From: a virus
Strand: one strand, 5' to 3'
Length of the DNA: 45,617 nt
IMG/VR virus record: IMGVR_UViG_3300032163_000029
Coordinates: 1 to 45,617 of that record
Below the pieces are notes generated by a model. It was not told where the DNA came from, ran no database searches, and saw nothing but the letters and a program-made list of their open reading frames with translations. The position numbers and the translations under genes are program-made. Shown here piece by piece: positions 28,028-34,111 of this stretch (the stretch's first letter is position 1; each line of letters opens with the position of its first letter).

Positions 28028-28105
28028 ATGGCCATGGACAGCATGGCCGCAACGATTGAAATGAACACGAGCCAGTGGACGATTCGCTCGAACATAGGCG
28101 GATGA
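28028..28105 (+). CDS. Possible 25-residue ORF after the giant gene (weak)
   Basis: MAMDSMAATIEMNTSQWTIR followed by five residues. It has no visible ribosome site, but its TGA forms an ATGA overlap with the next gene's likely start (28102-28105), a pattern used throughout this phage. The frame is open back to 27983 inside the giant gene's 3' end, so it could also be a frameshifted extension. Low confidence. Confidence 0.25.
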   Translation: MAMDSMAATIEMNTSQWTIRSNIGG

Positions 28106-28467
28106 TACCCATGACAACCGAAACCGGAAAGCCATTTTTAATCGAGGGAGAAGGCATGGACAGCGCAGAACTAAAAACGCTCATACATGAAACGGTCGGG
28201 GAAGTGCTTGACCAGCGGAACCGTGTCGAGGCCGAGAAGCATGCCGCCGACCACGTTTTCATAGATATCCTGCGTCAGAAGGAACAGCGCAAGCAGGAGA
28301 TATGGATATCGGTGAAGAAGAACGTGATCGGATTTTTAATCATTTCAGCATTGACCGGGATTGGTACGCTCACCTGGCAGGGATATCAAGCAACGAGCCA
28401 AGCCAAGCAAGTTCCGTCCAGCAAGGAATCTCCCGCGGAAAGCCAAGGTAAGGACGTCTTGCCATGA
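28102..28467 (+). CDS. Single-span membrane protein of the lysis cassette
   Basis: 121 residues from ATG 28102; ATG 28111 and ATG 28156 (preceded by GAGGGAGAAGG) are alternatives, the last having the best ribosome site. The N-terminal half is charged helix (AELKTLIHETVGEVLDQRNR), followed by one transmembrane segment (VIGFLIISALTGIGTLTWQG) and a short Ser/Lys-rich tail. It is the first of a chain of small membrane proteins around a cell-wall hydrolase, so a holin or holin-accessory role is plausible but unproven. The stop overlaps the next start (ATGA, 28464-28467). Confidence 0.55.
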   Translation: MIPMTTETGKPFLIEGEGMDSAELKTLIHETVGEVLDQRNRVEAEKHAADHVFIDILRQKEQRKQEIWISVKKNVIGFLIISALTGIGTLTWQGYQATSQAKQVPSSKESPAESQGKDVLP

Positions 28468-28883
28468 AAGATATATTGATTCGCATAACTCGAACGCTCG
28501 CCGTTGTCGCCGTCGTCGCCGGCCTGTGGTGGTTTGCGAAGTGGTACGTCTCTGTTTTCTTTGCCACCTATCTGTGCTACGTCGCCGTGTTTTCGATCAA
28601 GAAGAAGCGCGAGAAAACACAAAGCGAAACCCCGCTTTACATGCTGCTGACGGTGCTGGGGTATATCTTCCTGATCCCCGGCATGCCGCTCGACTGGCTT
28701 CTGAACATGCTGAGCACTATTCCGTTCAATGACAAGCCTTCCGATCTGAGTGAGCTATTTACCGGACGCATGAGGCGCTACATCAAACAAAAATTCGGGA
28801 AACGATATCTCGCAGCATACTTTATCTGTAAGTACCTGCTGACCCCTTGGGATAAAGGTCATTGTGGGGAGATGCTTGCATGA
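28464..28883 (+). CDS. Multi-span membrane protein, unknown function (lysis region)
   Basis: 139 residues with about three hydrophobic spans: TLAVVAVVAGLWWFAKWYV, SVFFATYLCYVAVFSI and MLLTVLGYIFLIPGMPLDWL. A soluble, basic C-terminal part follows, ending near ICKYLLTPWDKGHC. The motif PWDKGHC seems familiar from small phage membrane proteins, without known role. It is translationally coupled on both sides (ATGA at 28464 and 28880). Holin is possible from topology and context, but nothing is specific to it. Confidence 0.5.
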   Translation: MKDILIRITRTLAVVAVVAGLWWFAKWYVSVFFATYLCYVAVFSIKKKREKTQSETPLYMLLTVLGYIFLIPGMPLDWLLNMLSTIPFNDKPSDLSELFTGRMRRYIKQKFGKRYLAAYFICKYLLTPWDKGHCGEMLA

Positions 28884-29071
28884 TAAAGGCCATAAGGAAC
28901 TATATGCTCGGTTTTACCCGCTACACGCGCTCGGCAAAATTCCTCAGCATGGCCTCCGCGCACGTTCAGGATGCAGAATACCACCGCGCTATGATCTGCT
29001 TCCATGAAGCGGCGGAAGTGAATAGCAGGAACATGGCCCAGGCGGCGCGCATAGCGGCCAGGAAGGTATAG
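28880..29071 (+). CDS. Small basic protein of the lysis region, unknown function
   Basis: 63 residues from ATG 28880, which overlaps the previous stop (ATGA). The GTG at 28862 would overlap more and is less likely. The sequence is helical and basic (RNYMLGFTRYTRSAKFLSMA, then AEYHRAMICFHEAAEVNSRN). No signal, membrane span or known motif is visible. It precedes the hydrolase gene by 1 bp and carries that gene's ribosome site (AGGAAGG) in its last codons. Function unknown. Confidence 0.45.
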   Translation: MIKAIRNYMLGFTRYTRSAKFLSMASAHVQDAEYHRAMICFHEAAEVNSRNMAQAARIAARKV

Positions 29072-29072
29072 G

Positions 29073-29504
29073 GTGCTGACCTACCCCGAAATACGCGGGT
29101 TGTTCCAGCTTCATGTGGTGGCCGTCGTCGTGGCGACCGAAGTCCCGCCAGATTCCCCGGATCCCGAGTTTCGCGCCGTCATAGACGTGATGCGGAACCG
29201 GGCAAAACAGCGGGCGCTTTCCATCGTGGAAGTCGTCTTGCAGAAAAACCAGTTCTCCGCGGTGTGCCGCGAGGAGTATTGGCGTCGAGCCATGTCCGGC
29301 AAATGGATGCCGGCGCACGTCGAACGCTGTTTTAACTGGATACAACGCGATTGGACGGATACGACGGATGGCGCGGAATACTACTATTCTCCGATCACCA
29401 TGCAGCCGGCAGGAGCCGTACCTTCGTGGGCGGTAGCGCTGCAGGAGGTAGATGTGCCGGGTGTCCGGCAGGCTTATTTCCGTTTCTTCAAGGGGAAATC
29501 ATGA
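29073..29504 (+). CDS. SleB-like cell wall hydrolase (endolysin)
   Basis: 143 residues, GTG start at 29073 with AGGAAGG about seven bases upstream. The pattern VVVATEVPPDSPDPEFRAVI, DVMRNRAKQ, then SIVEVVLQKNQFSAVC matches the Hydrolase_2/SleB family. In it a Glu near the N-terminus (here in ATEV) acts in muralytic cleavage, and the VVLQ..QFS segment follows. There is no signal peptide, so release would need a holin. Neighbours are small membrane proteins, giving a normal lysis cassette. Family assignment is fairly confident; the exact bond cleaved is unknown. Confidence 0.75.
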   Translation: MLTYPEIRGLFQLHVVAVVVATEVPPDSPDPEFRAVIDVMRNRAKQRALSIVEVVLQKNQFSAVCREEYWRRAMSGKWMPAHVERCFNWIQRDWTDTTDGAEYYYSPITMQPAGAVPSWAVALQEVDVPGVRQAYFRFFKGKS

Positions 29505-29713
29505 AACTACCTACGATTAAAGACTCGCGCGATCGTGAATCGTCTACGCTGATGTTCGTCGGCGTGTCCTGGACGCTGGTAACTCTCCGTTTCGCCTTGG
29601 GCGGGTTCGTCGGGATGCCGGCTACTTCCGTTACTGAATATGCCGGCGGGGTGGCGATGATCTTGGCGATCTGGCTGGGCCGCGAATGGACTGAAAAGAG
29701 TAATGCGCCATGA
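29501..29713 (+). CDS. Two-span small membrane protein, holin candidate
   Basis: 70 residues from ATG 29501, which overlaps the hydrolase stop (ATGA); longer upstream frames are shadows of the hydrolase. Two transmembrane segments are visible, STLMFVGVSWTLVTLRFALG and YAGGVAMILAIWLGRE, with a charged N-terminus and a short Lys-containing tail. Size, two spans and direct coupling to the hydrolase gene fit a class II holin. A related function, such as an antiholin, cannot be excluded. Confidence 0.6.
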   Translation: MKLPTIKDSRDRESSTLMFVGVSWTLVTLRFALGGFVGMPATSVTEYAGGVAMILAIWLGREWTEKSNAP

Positions 29714-30246
29714 GCCAATTTAAACTGTTCGGTATCGGCGCCCTAACCGGCGCCTTGCTTGTTGTCGCCTGTTTCTTCGGATACCAGTGGTATCTGTCTC
29801 TGACGCCGGCGGTGCCTGGGGTGATTGCCAAGGAGATCGCGGGCGAGACAACGACCGCAGTTCCCTGCACGACGCTTCAAGTCTATCCCAGGGCGGCAAA
29901 ATCGAAACTGCACTTGCCTGCGCCGGTCGTGGAAGATCCCAACAAGCATATCGTGGCCGCCATCACTACGCCGCCCAGCCACCACGAGCAAACCGTGTCC
30001 GCGGTCACGGACACGTCAACCGGCGTTACCGAGTTATTCGTGCGCCCGGTTCCGTTGCCGTGGTTCGCTTCCCGCAGATCCGGAGAAATAGCGTTTTCCA
30101 GCGGTTTCAAGGACAGTAAGATCGTCGGGCAACTCGAGCTGGCCGAGGACTTCTATCAGGTCAAGGCGGTACGGTTGGGGGTGAAGGTTCAGGCTGATAC
30201 TCAGGGGCAAGTGTTTGTTGGGGTGCGGGCCGCCCTTGGGTGGTGA
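29710..30246 (+). CDS. Membrane-anchored periplasmic protein, last late gene
   Basis: 178 residues, starting in the stop of the previous gene (ATGA, 29710-29713). One N-terminal anchor (FGIGALTGALLVVACFFGYQ) is followed by a periplasmic part with a VPCTTLQVYPRAAKSKLHLP stretch and a beta-rich C-terminus. An inner-membrane spanin usually has a coiled-coil periplasmic domain, which I do not see, and no lipobox-bearing overlapping outer spanin ORF is evident. It may still serve envelope disruption, given its place. The gene ends 12 bp before the converging small gene. Confidence 0.5.
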   Translation: MSQFKLFGIGALTGALLVVACFFGYQWYLSLTPAVPGVIAKEIAGETTTAVPCTTLQVYPRAAKSKLHLPAPVVEDPNKHIVAAITTPPSHHEQTVSAVTDTSTGVTELFVRPVPLPWFASRRSGEIAFSSGFKDSKIVGQLELAEDFYQVKAVRLGVKVQADTQGQVFVGVRAALGW

Positions 30247-30258
30247 TTCGGAGAAGCG

Positions 30259-30471
30259 TTAGGCGCCATGTTTAGATATAACAGTTCCGTCTTGCAGGAC
30301 GCTGACGTCTCCTTTGTCAGTATGTATAGTTATATCAGGGTCACAATTACATTCCGCTCCTTTATAAATTCCACAATAATTATCATGTTCAACGATTGCT
30401 TGTGCGACAGAGCCTTTATCAATGATGGCATCACTAATGGCTTTGTTTAGCCTTCTCATGTATTCATGCAT
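30259..30471 (-). CDS. Small Cys-containing conserved phage protein
   Basis: 70 residues on the minus strand. The start at 30471 is chosen because GGAG lies eight bases before it; an ATG further upstream (30525) lacks a site. The centre holds HDNYCGIYKGAECNCDPDIT, a C-x8-C-x-C pattern I recall from short proteins of many phages; it might bind metal. The C-terminal DKGDVSVLQDGTVISKHGA looks beta. It stands alone, facing the late genes and just left of attP, with no operon partner visible. Function unknown. Confidence 0.55.
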   Translation of the reverse strand: MHEYMRRLNKAISDAIIDKGSVAQAIVEHDNYCGIYKGAECNCDPDITIHTDKGDVSVLQDGTVISKHGA

Positions 30472-30499
30472 TTTGATTCTCCAATTCTGCGTTATGAGA

Positions 30500-30575
30500 T
30501 GTACGATTGCATCTAACCACATCACGAAATATCAGGCACTTATATAATGATAAAATTGGAATTTATCGTACAACG
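30500..30575. repeat. Left arm-type integrase site candidates (attP region)
   Basis: ATCGTACAACG at 30565-30575 is the exact reverse complement of the core of the two repeats right of the tRNA half (CGTTGTACGAT). A shorter copy, TGTACGATT, lies at 30500-30508. The presence of copies on both sides of the crossover site fits arm-type binding sites for the integrase or an excisionase. Confidence 0.5.
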
Positions 30576-30620
30576 TCTGATCATAAGTTTCTGTTTCGTC
30601 ACATTAATACGCCTATAGAA

Positions 30621-30672
30621 TGACTGGCTACGAACCAGGTGGTCGGGAGTTCGAATCTCTCCGGGCGCACCA
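30621..30672 (+). other. attP core: 3' half of a tRNA-Arg(ACG) gene
   Basis: The sequence carries an anticodon stem-loop CTGG-CTACGAA-CCAG (anticodon ACG), a T-arm GGGAG-TTCGAAT-CTCTC and the acceptor end CGGGCGCACCA. No matching 5' acceptor or D-arm lies upstream, so this is not a complete tRNA. Tyrosine integrases often cross over in such anticodon or T-loop regions, the phage copy restoring the host tRNA gene on integration. The integrase gene lies 68 bp away. Confidence 0.85.
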
Positions 30673-30690
30673 TTTTTAAGATGTTTTCAG

Positions 30691-30737
30691 CGCCATGAAA
30701 AATGGCGTTGTACGATTCAACCGGCGTTGTACGATTC
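30691..30737. repeat. Right arm: hairpin and two 15-bp direct repeats
   Basis: GGCGTTGTACGATTC occurs at 30704-30718 and 30723-30737 (19-bp period). CGCCAT/ATGGCG (30691-30707) makes a hairpin next to the first copy. Together with the inverted copy at 30565-30575 this is a likely set of integrase arm sites. No other content is seen between the tRNA half and int. Confidence 0.55.
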
Positions 30738-30739
30738 GA

Positions 30740-31810
30740 TCATCGCGTCGGCTTCACCGTCTCCGGTTTCCTCCGGTAGATTCTGGTTGTGGTGCGCTTG
30801 TCGCTGTGCTGCAGAAGGTTCTGCGCACGCTCAATGCTTTCTGCGTCTGTCCCCGCTTTGGCCCTCAAGTCGTGTTCATGGAATACCTGTTTCAACACCT
30901 TCGCCTTCACCATCCCCCGCATAAACCGCTGCCATAGGCTGTCGAAGGCCCGTGTCTCGGCGTCTGCCGTGATGTAGGGCTTCCCTTTGCGGGTACAGAA
31001 TACCCATGGGGCAATATCCACCGGACGGGCCGCCAGGGCGTCGTTGACGGCCTCCCGCATGGCGTCGGTCCACGGCATGATGATCGTGCGCACGCCGGTC
31101 TTGCGTTTGGTTTTGGTAAGCGTGAAATGTACTCCATCGTCCTGCAAGTCCTCCTTCTCTCGCATGCGCAGGATCTCGCTGCGTCGCCTGCCGGTCAGCA
31201 GTTTCAAGCGCGTGTAGGCGTGCAGCATCCGCCCGATGCGCTTCTGGCGCATCTGTAGCGCGTAGGTCATGGCCGCCTGTACTTCCCAATCCTCGACATG
31301 CCGATCCCGCGGCACATAGGGCAACTTCTCGAACTTGCCGATACGAAAGGGGTGAACGGTGGTGTAACCCCACTTGATCGCCTTAGTGAATACATGGGAG
31401 AGGATTTCAAGCTCGCGGTTGGCAGCGGTGGGGGTTTTCTTGCCGCGCTTGTCCTGATACTGATAAGCATGAACCAATCCGAAACCAGTGATAGGCATGC
31501 GCCCAAACGCCGCCTTGAGTCTCGCTATCTGCTTCGGCTGTTCCCGCTGCGCCTTCGGCCCCTTCTTTGGCACTTCCTCCAGCGCGTAGCGATCGAGGAG
31601 TTCGCCCATGGTCTTGGCGTCTGCAAAGACATCCAGCCGCGCCGCCCACTCCCGATGCGCCTCTGGCAACGTCTTGCCAAGCCTGAACAGACGGCGCTTG
31701 CCGTCCCATGCCGCTTCCTGTCCTGGGGGAACTTCGTAGTAGTACGCGCCGTGCAGATAACGCCATCGCGCCGGCAGACCACGATTCTCAGCGCGGCGTG
31801 AGCGCGGCAT
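30740..31810 (-). CDS. int: Tyrosine-recombinase integrase
   Basis: 356 residues. The catalytic domain shows TGRRRSEIL (Arg209), the TKTKRKTG beta-hairpin Lys region near 232-239, HEHDLRAKAG (His313, Arg316), LLQHSD (His335) and nucleophile Tyr345 in RIYRR. The N-terminal 60 residues are an arm-binding-like domain and 60-160 a core-binding SAM-like domain. It recombines attP with a host tRNA-Arg gene for integration and, with an excisionase, excision. The attP core lies directly downstream of its stop. The start ATG at 31810 overlaps the preceding gene by 23 bp and has a GGAAAG site. All key residues are present. Confidence 0.93.
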   Translation of the reverse strand: MPRSRRAENRGLPARWRYLHGAYYYEVPPGQEAAWDGKRRLFRLGKTLPEAHREWAARLDVFADAKTMGELLDRYALEEVPKKGPKAQREQPKQIARLKAAFGRMPITGFGLVHAYQYQDKRGKKTPTAANRELEILSHVFTKAIKWGYTTVHPFRIGKFEKLPYVPRDRHVEDWEVQAAMTYALQMRQKRIGRMLHAYTRLKLLTGRRRSEILRMREKEDLQDDGVHFTLTKTKRKTGVRTIIMPWTDAMREAVNDALAARPVDIAPWVFCTRKGKPYITADAETRAFDSLWQRFMRGMVKAKVLKQVFHEHDLRAKAGTDAESIERAQNLLQHSDKRTTTRIYRRKPETVKPTR

Positions 31811-32018
31811 CGAGGGCTTTCCAGTCGGGGTTTATGGCGCGCATCTTTTTCTTGGATGTATCTCCGCCCATGCTAACCTCGACCGCCGTGCGAAGTACAG
31901 CCACAGAACCGTCAGGGCGCTGGCGCGCCTCAATCCCCATATAACGCAAAGCCCGGAGCTGCGCCGACGGGCGTACGCGATGGGTTAGGGATTGAAGTTC
32001 TTGGGTGGTCAGGAACAT
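31788..32018 (-). CDS. DUF4224-like small protein, possible excisionase or int regulator
   Basis: 76 residues. Start at 32018 because it overlaps the preceding stop (TGATG); an in-frame ATG 30 bp upstream is less likely. FLTTQELQSLTHRVRPSAQL followed by ALRYMGIEARQRPDGSVAVL is the DUF4224 pattern, short proteins typically found immediately upstream of phage integrases. The helical N-terminus could be a winged-helix DNA-binding unit. Excisionase or directionality-factor function is often supposed for such genes but not proven to my knowledge. It overlaps int by 23 bp, so the two are co-expressed. Confidence 0.65.
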   Translation of the reverse strand: MFLTTQELQSLTHRVRPSAQLRALRYMGIEARQRPDGSVAVLRTAVEVSMGGDTSKKKMRAINPDWKALDAALTPR

Positions 32019-32233
32019 CAGGCAGATTTTTTCCCACAGACAGCGCATCTAGTTATTTCTGGATTCGTCCATTTATGGACATACTCGCCGCCGAGCGAGC
32101 GCGCCTCGCCAAAGCCCCACGTTGTCACCATCCGGTGCGCGCCGAACAGACACAAGAACCGGCGCCATAGCCACCAGAGGTTGAACGACAACACATCGAC
32201 AAGTTCCTCTATCTTGTCCTTCATGCTGGTCAT
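32018..32233 (-). CDS. Small protein with a possible zinc-binding His/Cys motif
   Basis: 71 residues, start preceded by AAGGAA. The N-terminal helix (KIEELVDVLSFNLWWLWRRF) is amphipathic. The rest has CLFGAH and a closing RCAVCGKKSA, giving C..H and C-x2-C pairs that could bind one zinc, a pattern seen in short phage proteins of unknown role. Its stop overlaps the next start (TGATG at 32018). Function unknown; the metal site is inferred. Confidence 0.5.
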   Translation of the reverse strand: MTSMKDKIEELVDVLSFNLWWLWRRFLCLFGAHRMVTTWGFGEARSLGGEYVHKWTNPEITRCAVCGKKSA

Positions 32234-32242
32234 GCCACTTCC

Positions 32243-32425
32243 TTACGTTTTTTGTAGCAGATCAGGAACGATCTGCTCTGTGGACGTAAATCCTATTCTC
32301 GGATGGTAGTAAGTCGGTGCATGCGTATACCGTTTTCCTTTTTTACGGAGACTGCGCGTGATAGTTATGTAACCATCCGCATCTATGGCGCCAGCGAGAT
32401 AAGCCAGTGTAGTTGCCTTAATCAT
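32243..32425 (-). pseudogene. LAGLIDADG homing endonuclease remnant (N-terminal half only)
   Basis: 60 residues. LAYLAGAIDADGYITITRS is the LAGLIDADG helix, followed by the start of the usual beta-rich part (HPRIGFTSTEQIVPDLLQKT), where it stops. Members need two such motifs, in one chain or as a dimer of about 110-160 residues per chain, so this looks truncated. Its start overlaps the Gp37-like stop by 8 bp. The shortened protein could be a dimer subunit or inert; I see no rest of the domain downstream. Confidence 0.5.
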
Positions 32426-33398
32426 TAGGGTACTCCCTTACCCGAAGATCCTCTGGCCACTCGCTCATATCGCCGCCTTTGCGGTCATCCATGGCCTTGA
32501 TGTAAAGACCGGCTTCTTTATCGAAATGATGGAAGGACGGCATCGTATTTCCGCGCCGTTCTTCATCCTCTAACCTGAATCCGGGCCGCGCCCCAAGTTG
32601 TTTGACGAATACCGGCACGTCAGCGGCATGGCATTGCAGGATGATGTCGCGGACCCACTGGACATTCATCGGTCGTGCCTGCGGGCCGCTCTCGCCGCCA
32701 ACCACACACCAATCAATGACTGGCCTGTTATTTCCTATTCCGAAGTGATTTACAAAATCAATCGGCCCGAGCAGCGGCTCGGCGCTGACCCACCGCACCG
32801 CCGCCGGTGTCTGGAGCAGCAACGGGATACGTTCGTCGGCGGTGGCCTGGTCCTCGACCGATACGCCAATCCAGACGTTCTCATACGGATACAACGGCCC
32901 GCAGTTGTCGTAGCCGTGACCGGTTGAATTAATACCCTCCCACGGGATGTCCTTGGGGAAGTGATCGAAGATGCGCTCATCAGCGCAAAACTCGTGCGCC
33001 CCGGCTTCTTCATGTACCCACTTGAAGAATTCCAGCATCCGCTCGGGACGCTTCGTTAATATTTGATAGATGTGCCGTGTCGTCACGCCCATGATGGCGA
33101 ACACGCTGGCGATAAACTCGAAAGGTACAGACTCGTGGAACAGATCGCTCATGCTGTTGACAAAAATCCTGCGCGGCTTCCGCCAGCGTAATGGCCTGTC
33201 CAGCAGATCAGGGTGGCACGCAACATCCGTGAAAGCGCGTCCTGTATAGCGGTTAGGCTTGCACCTATCACGCGGCGCCGCAATGCGCGCCCACTCGCGT
33301 TCGGCGTAACAGTTCTTGCAGCCCTGGCTAACCTTGCTGCAGCCGGTAACCGGATTCCAGGTGGCGTCTGTCCACTCGATGCCTGATTTATCGCTCAT
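32418..33398 (-). CDS. Phage Gp37/Gp68-family (DUF5131) radical-SAM-like protein
   Basis: 326 residues. IEWTDATWNPVTGC, then C20-x6-C27-x2-C30 (GCSKVSQGCKNCYAE) and later RIFVNSMSDLFHESVP, QILTKRPERM, GVSVEDQATADERIP, LLQTPAAVRWVSAEPLLGPI and CVVGGESGPQARPM are the successive family motifs. The three Cys suggest an iron-sulfur cluster and a radical-SAM-like barrel, as in related spore-photoproduct-lyase-type enzymes; the substrate is unknown. Start ATG 33398 overlaps the ASCH-like gene's stop (ATGA), and phages often keep this pair together. Family firm; reaction unknown. Confidence 0.85.
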   Translation of the reverse strand: MSDKSGIEWTDATWNPVTGCSKVSQGCKNCYAEREWARIAAPRDRCKPNRYTGRAFTDVACHPDLLDRPLRWRKPRRIFVNSMSDLFHESVPFEFIASVFAIMGVTTRHIYQILTKRPERMLEFFKWVHEEAGAHEFCADERIFDHFPKDIPWEGINSTGHGYDNCGPLYPYENVWIGVSVEDQATADERIPLLLQTPAAVRWVSAEPLLGPIDFVNHFGIGNNRPVIDWCVVGGESGPQARPMNVQWVRDIILQCHAADVPVFVKQLGARPGFRLEDEERRGNTMPSFHHFDKEAGLYIKAMDDRKGGDMSEWPEDLRVREYPND

Positions 33399-34111
33399 GG
33401 CTTCACCCTCTTAAACTCCACCACCCACACCCAGGGGTTCGCTCCCCATGATCCGGGGCCGTTGATGGATTCCCATAGAGCTTCGTAGGCATCTACGGGA
33501 TTGATGCGCCATAGATGCCATGGCCAACCAATATCATCTTCGCCCGGTAATCCGTCTCGGTCGGGGATACCGTATTTGTACAGCTTGCCGTCTTTGCTGA
33601 TTTTCTTACACCCTTCCGCCTCCGCATCTTCCGGGGTTATCTCCTGCAACCGCTCCACCCTGACGTTCGTGATCTCCAAGAGGATGCGGGAGGCCCAACG
33701 GGGCATATGGATTGGGGATACAGTCGCGCCTCTCTTGCCCCTATAACAATTCAACTCCAACCATTGTTCACTTGCTTTGATTGAATTTTCGATTAGACGA
33801 AAGTAATCATCTGCTAGATAAAGAACACCATCAATTAACCCATATTCTGGATATTCTTCTTCGGTTATTTCCAGTTGTTTTTCGGCTTCCTTCTCGTTAA
33901 GTTCTTTTGCCCTGCATGTCTCCCTCACCCAAAGCTGGTCGCCGGGGATGCCGTATTTGCAGCCCGCGATTAAATCTTCCATGCTGCACCAAGGATGTCC
34001 GCGCCGCGTAGAAGGTGGCCGTGGCTTCACAATCCTCCGCGTCATGCTCTTGCGTCCTTCGAGGATGGCGCGGACCATGGGGGCGCTGAATAGGATGGGG
34101 CGTTCTTTCAT
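33395..34111 (-). CDS. ASCH-like phage protein, partner of Gp37/Gp68
   Basis: 238 residues. ERPILFSAPMVRAILEGRKS followed by MTRRIVKPRPP is the opening of the phage ASCH-like family. PGDQLWVRETCRA and the later HMPRWASRILLEITNVRVER and VDAYEALWESINGPGSWGAN blocks complete it. The ASCH fold is PUA-like and thought to bind RNA or nucleotides; no enzyme activity can be claimed. Start ATG 34111 overlaps the HerA-like stop and its TGA overlaps the next start, so the three genes are coupled. The pair with the radical-SAM-like protein hints at nucleic-acid or nucleotide modification (inference). Confidence 0.75.
   Translation of the reverse strand: MKERPILFSAPMVRAILEGRKSMTRRIVKPRPPSTRRGHPWCSMEDLIAGCKYGIPGDQLWVRETCRAKELNEKEAEKQLEITEEEYPEYGLIDGVLYLADDYFRLIENSIKASEQWLELNCYRGKRGATVSPIHMPRWASRILLEITNVRVERLQEITPEDAEAEGCKKISKDGKLYKYGIPDRDGLPGEDDIGWPWHLWRINPVDAYEALWESINGPGSWGANPWVWVVEFKRVKP

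Noticed and set aside
29710-30246. Overlapping inner/outer spanin pair
   Set aside because: No coiled-coil periplasmic part and no lipobox-bearing ORF in the other frames.
30600-30672. Complete tRNA gene
   Set aside because: Only the anticodon arm to CCA end is present; no 5' acceptor strand or D-arm upstream, so it is an attachment-site half.
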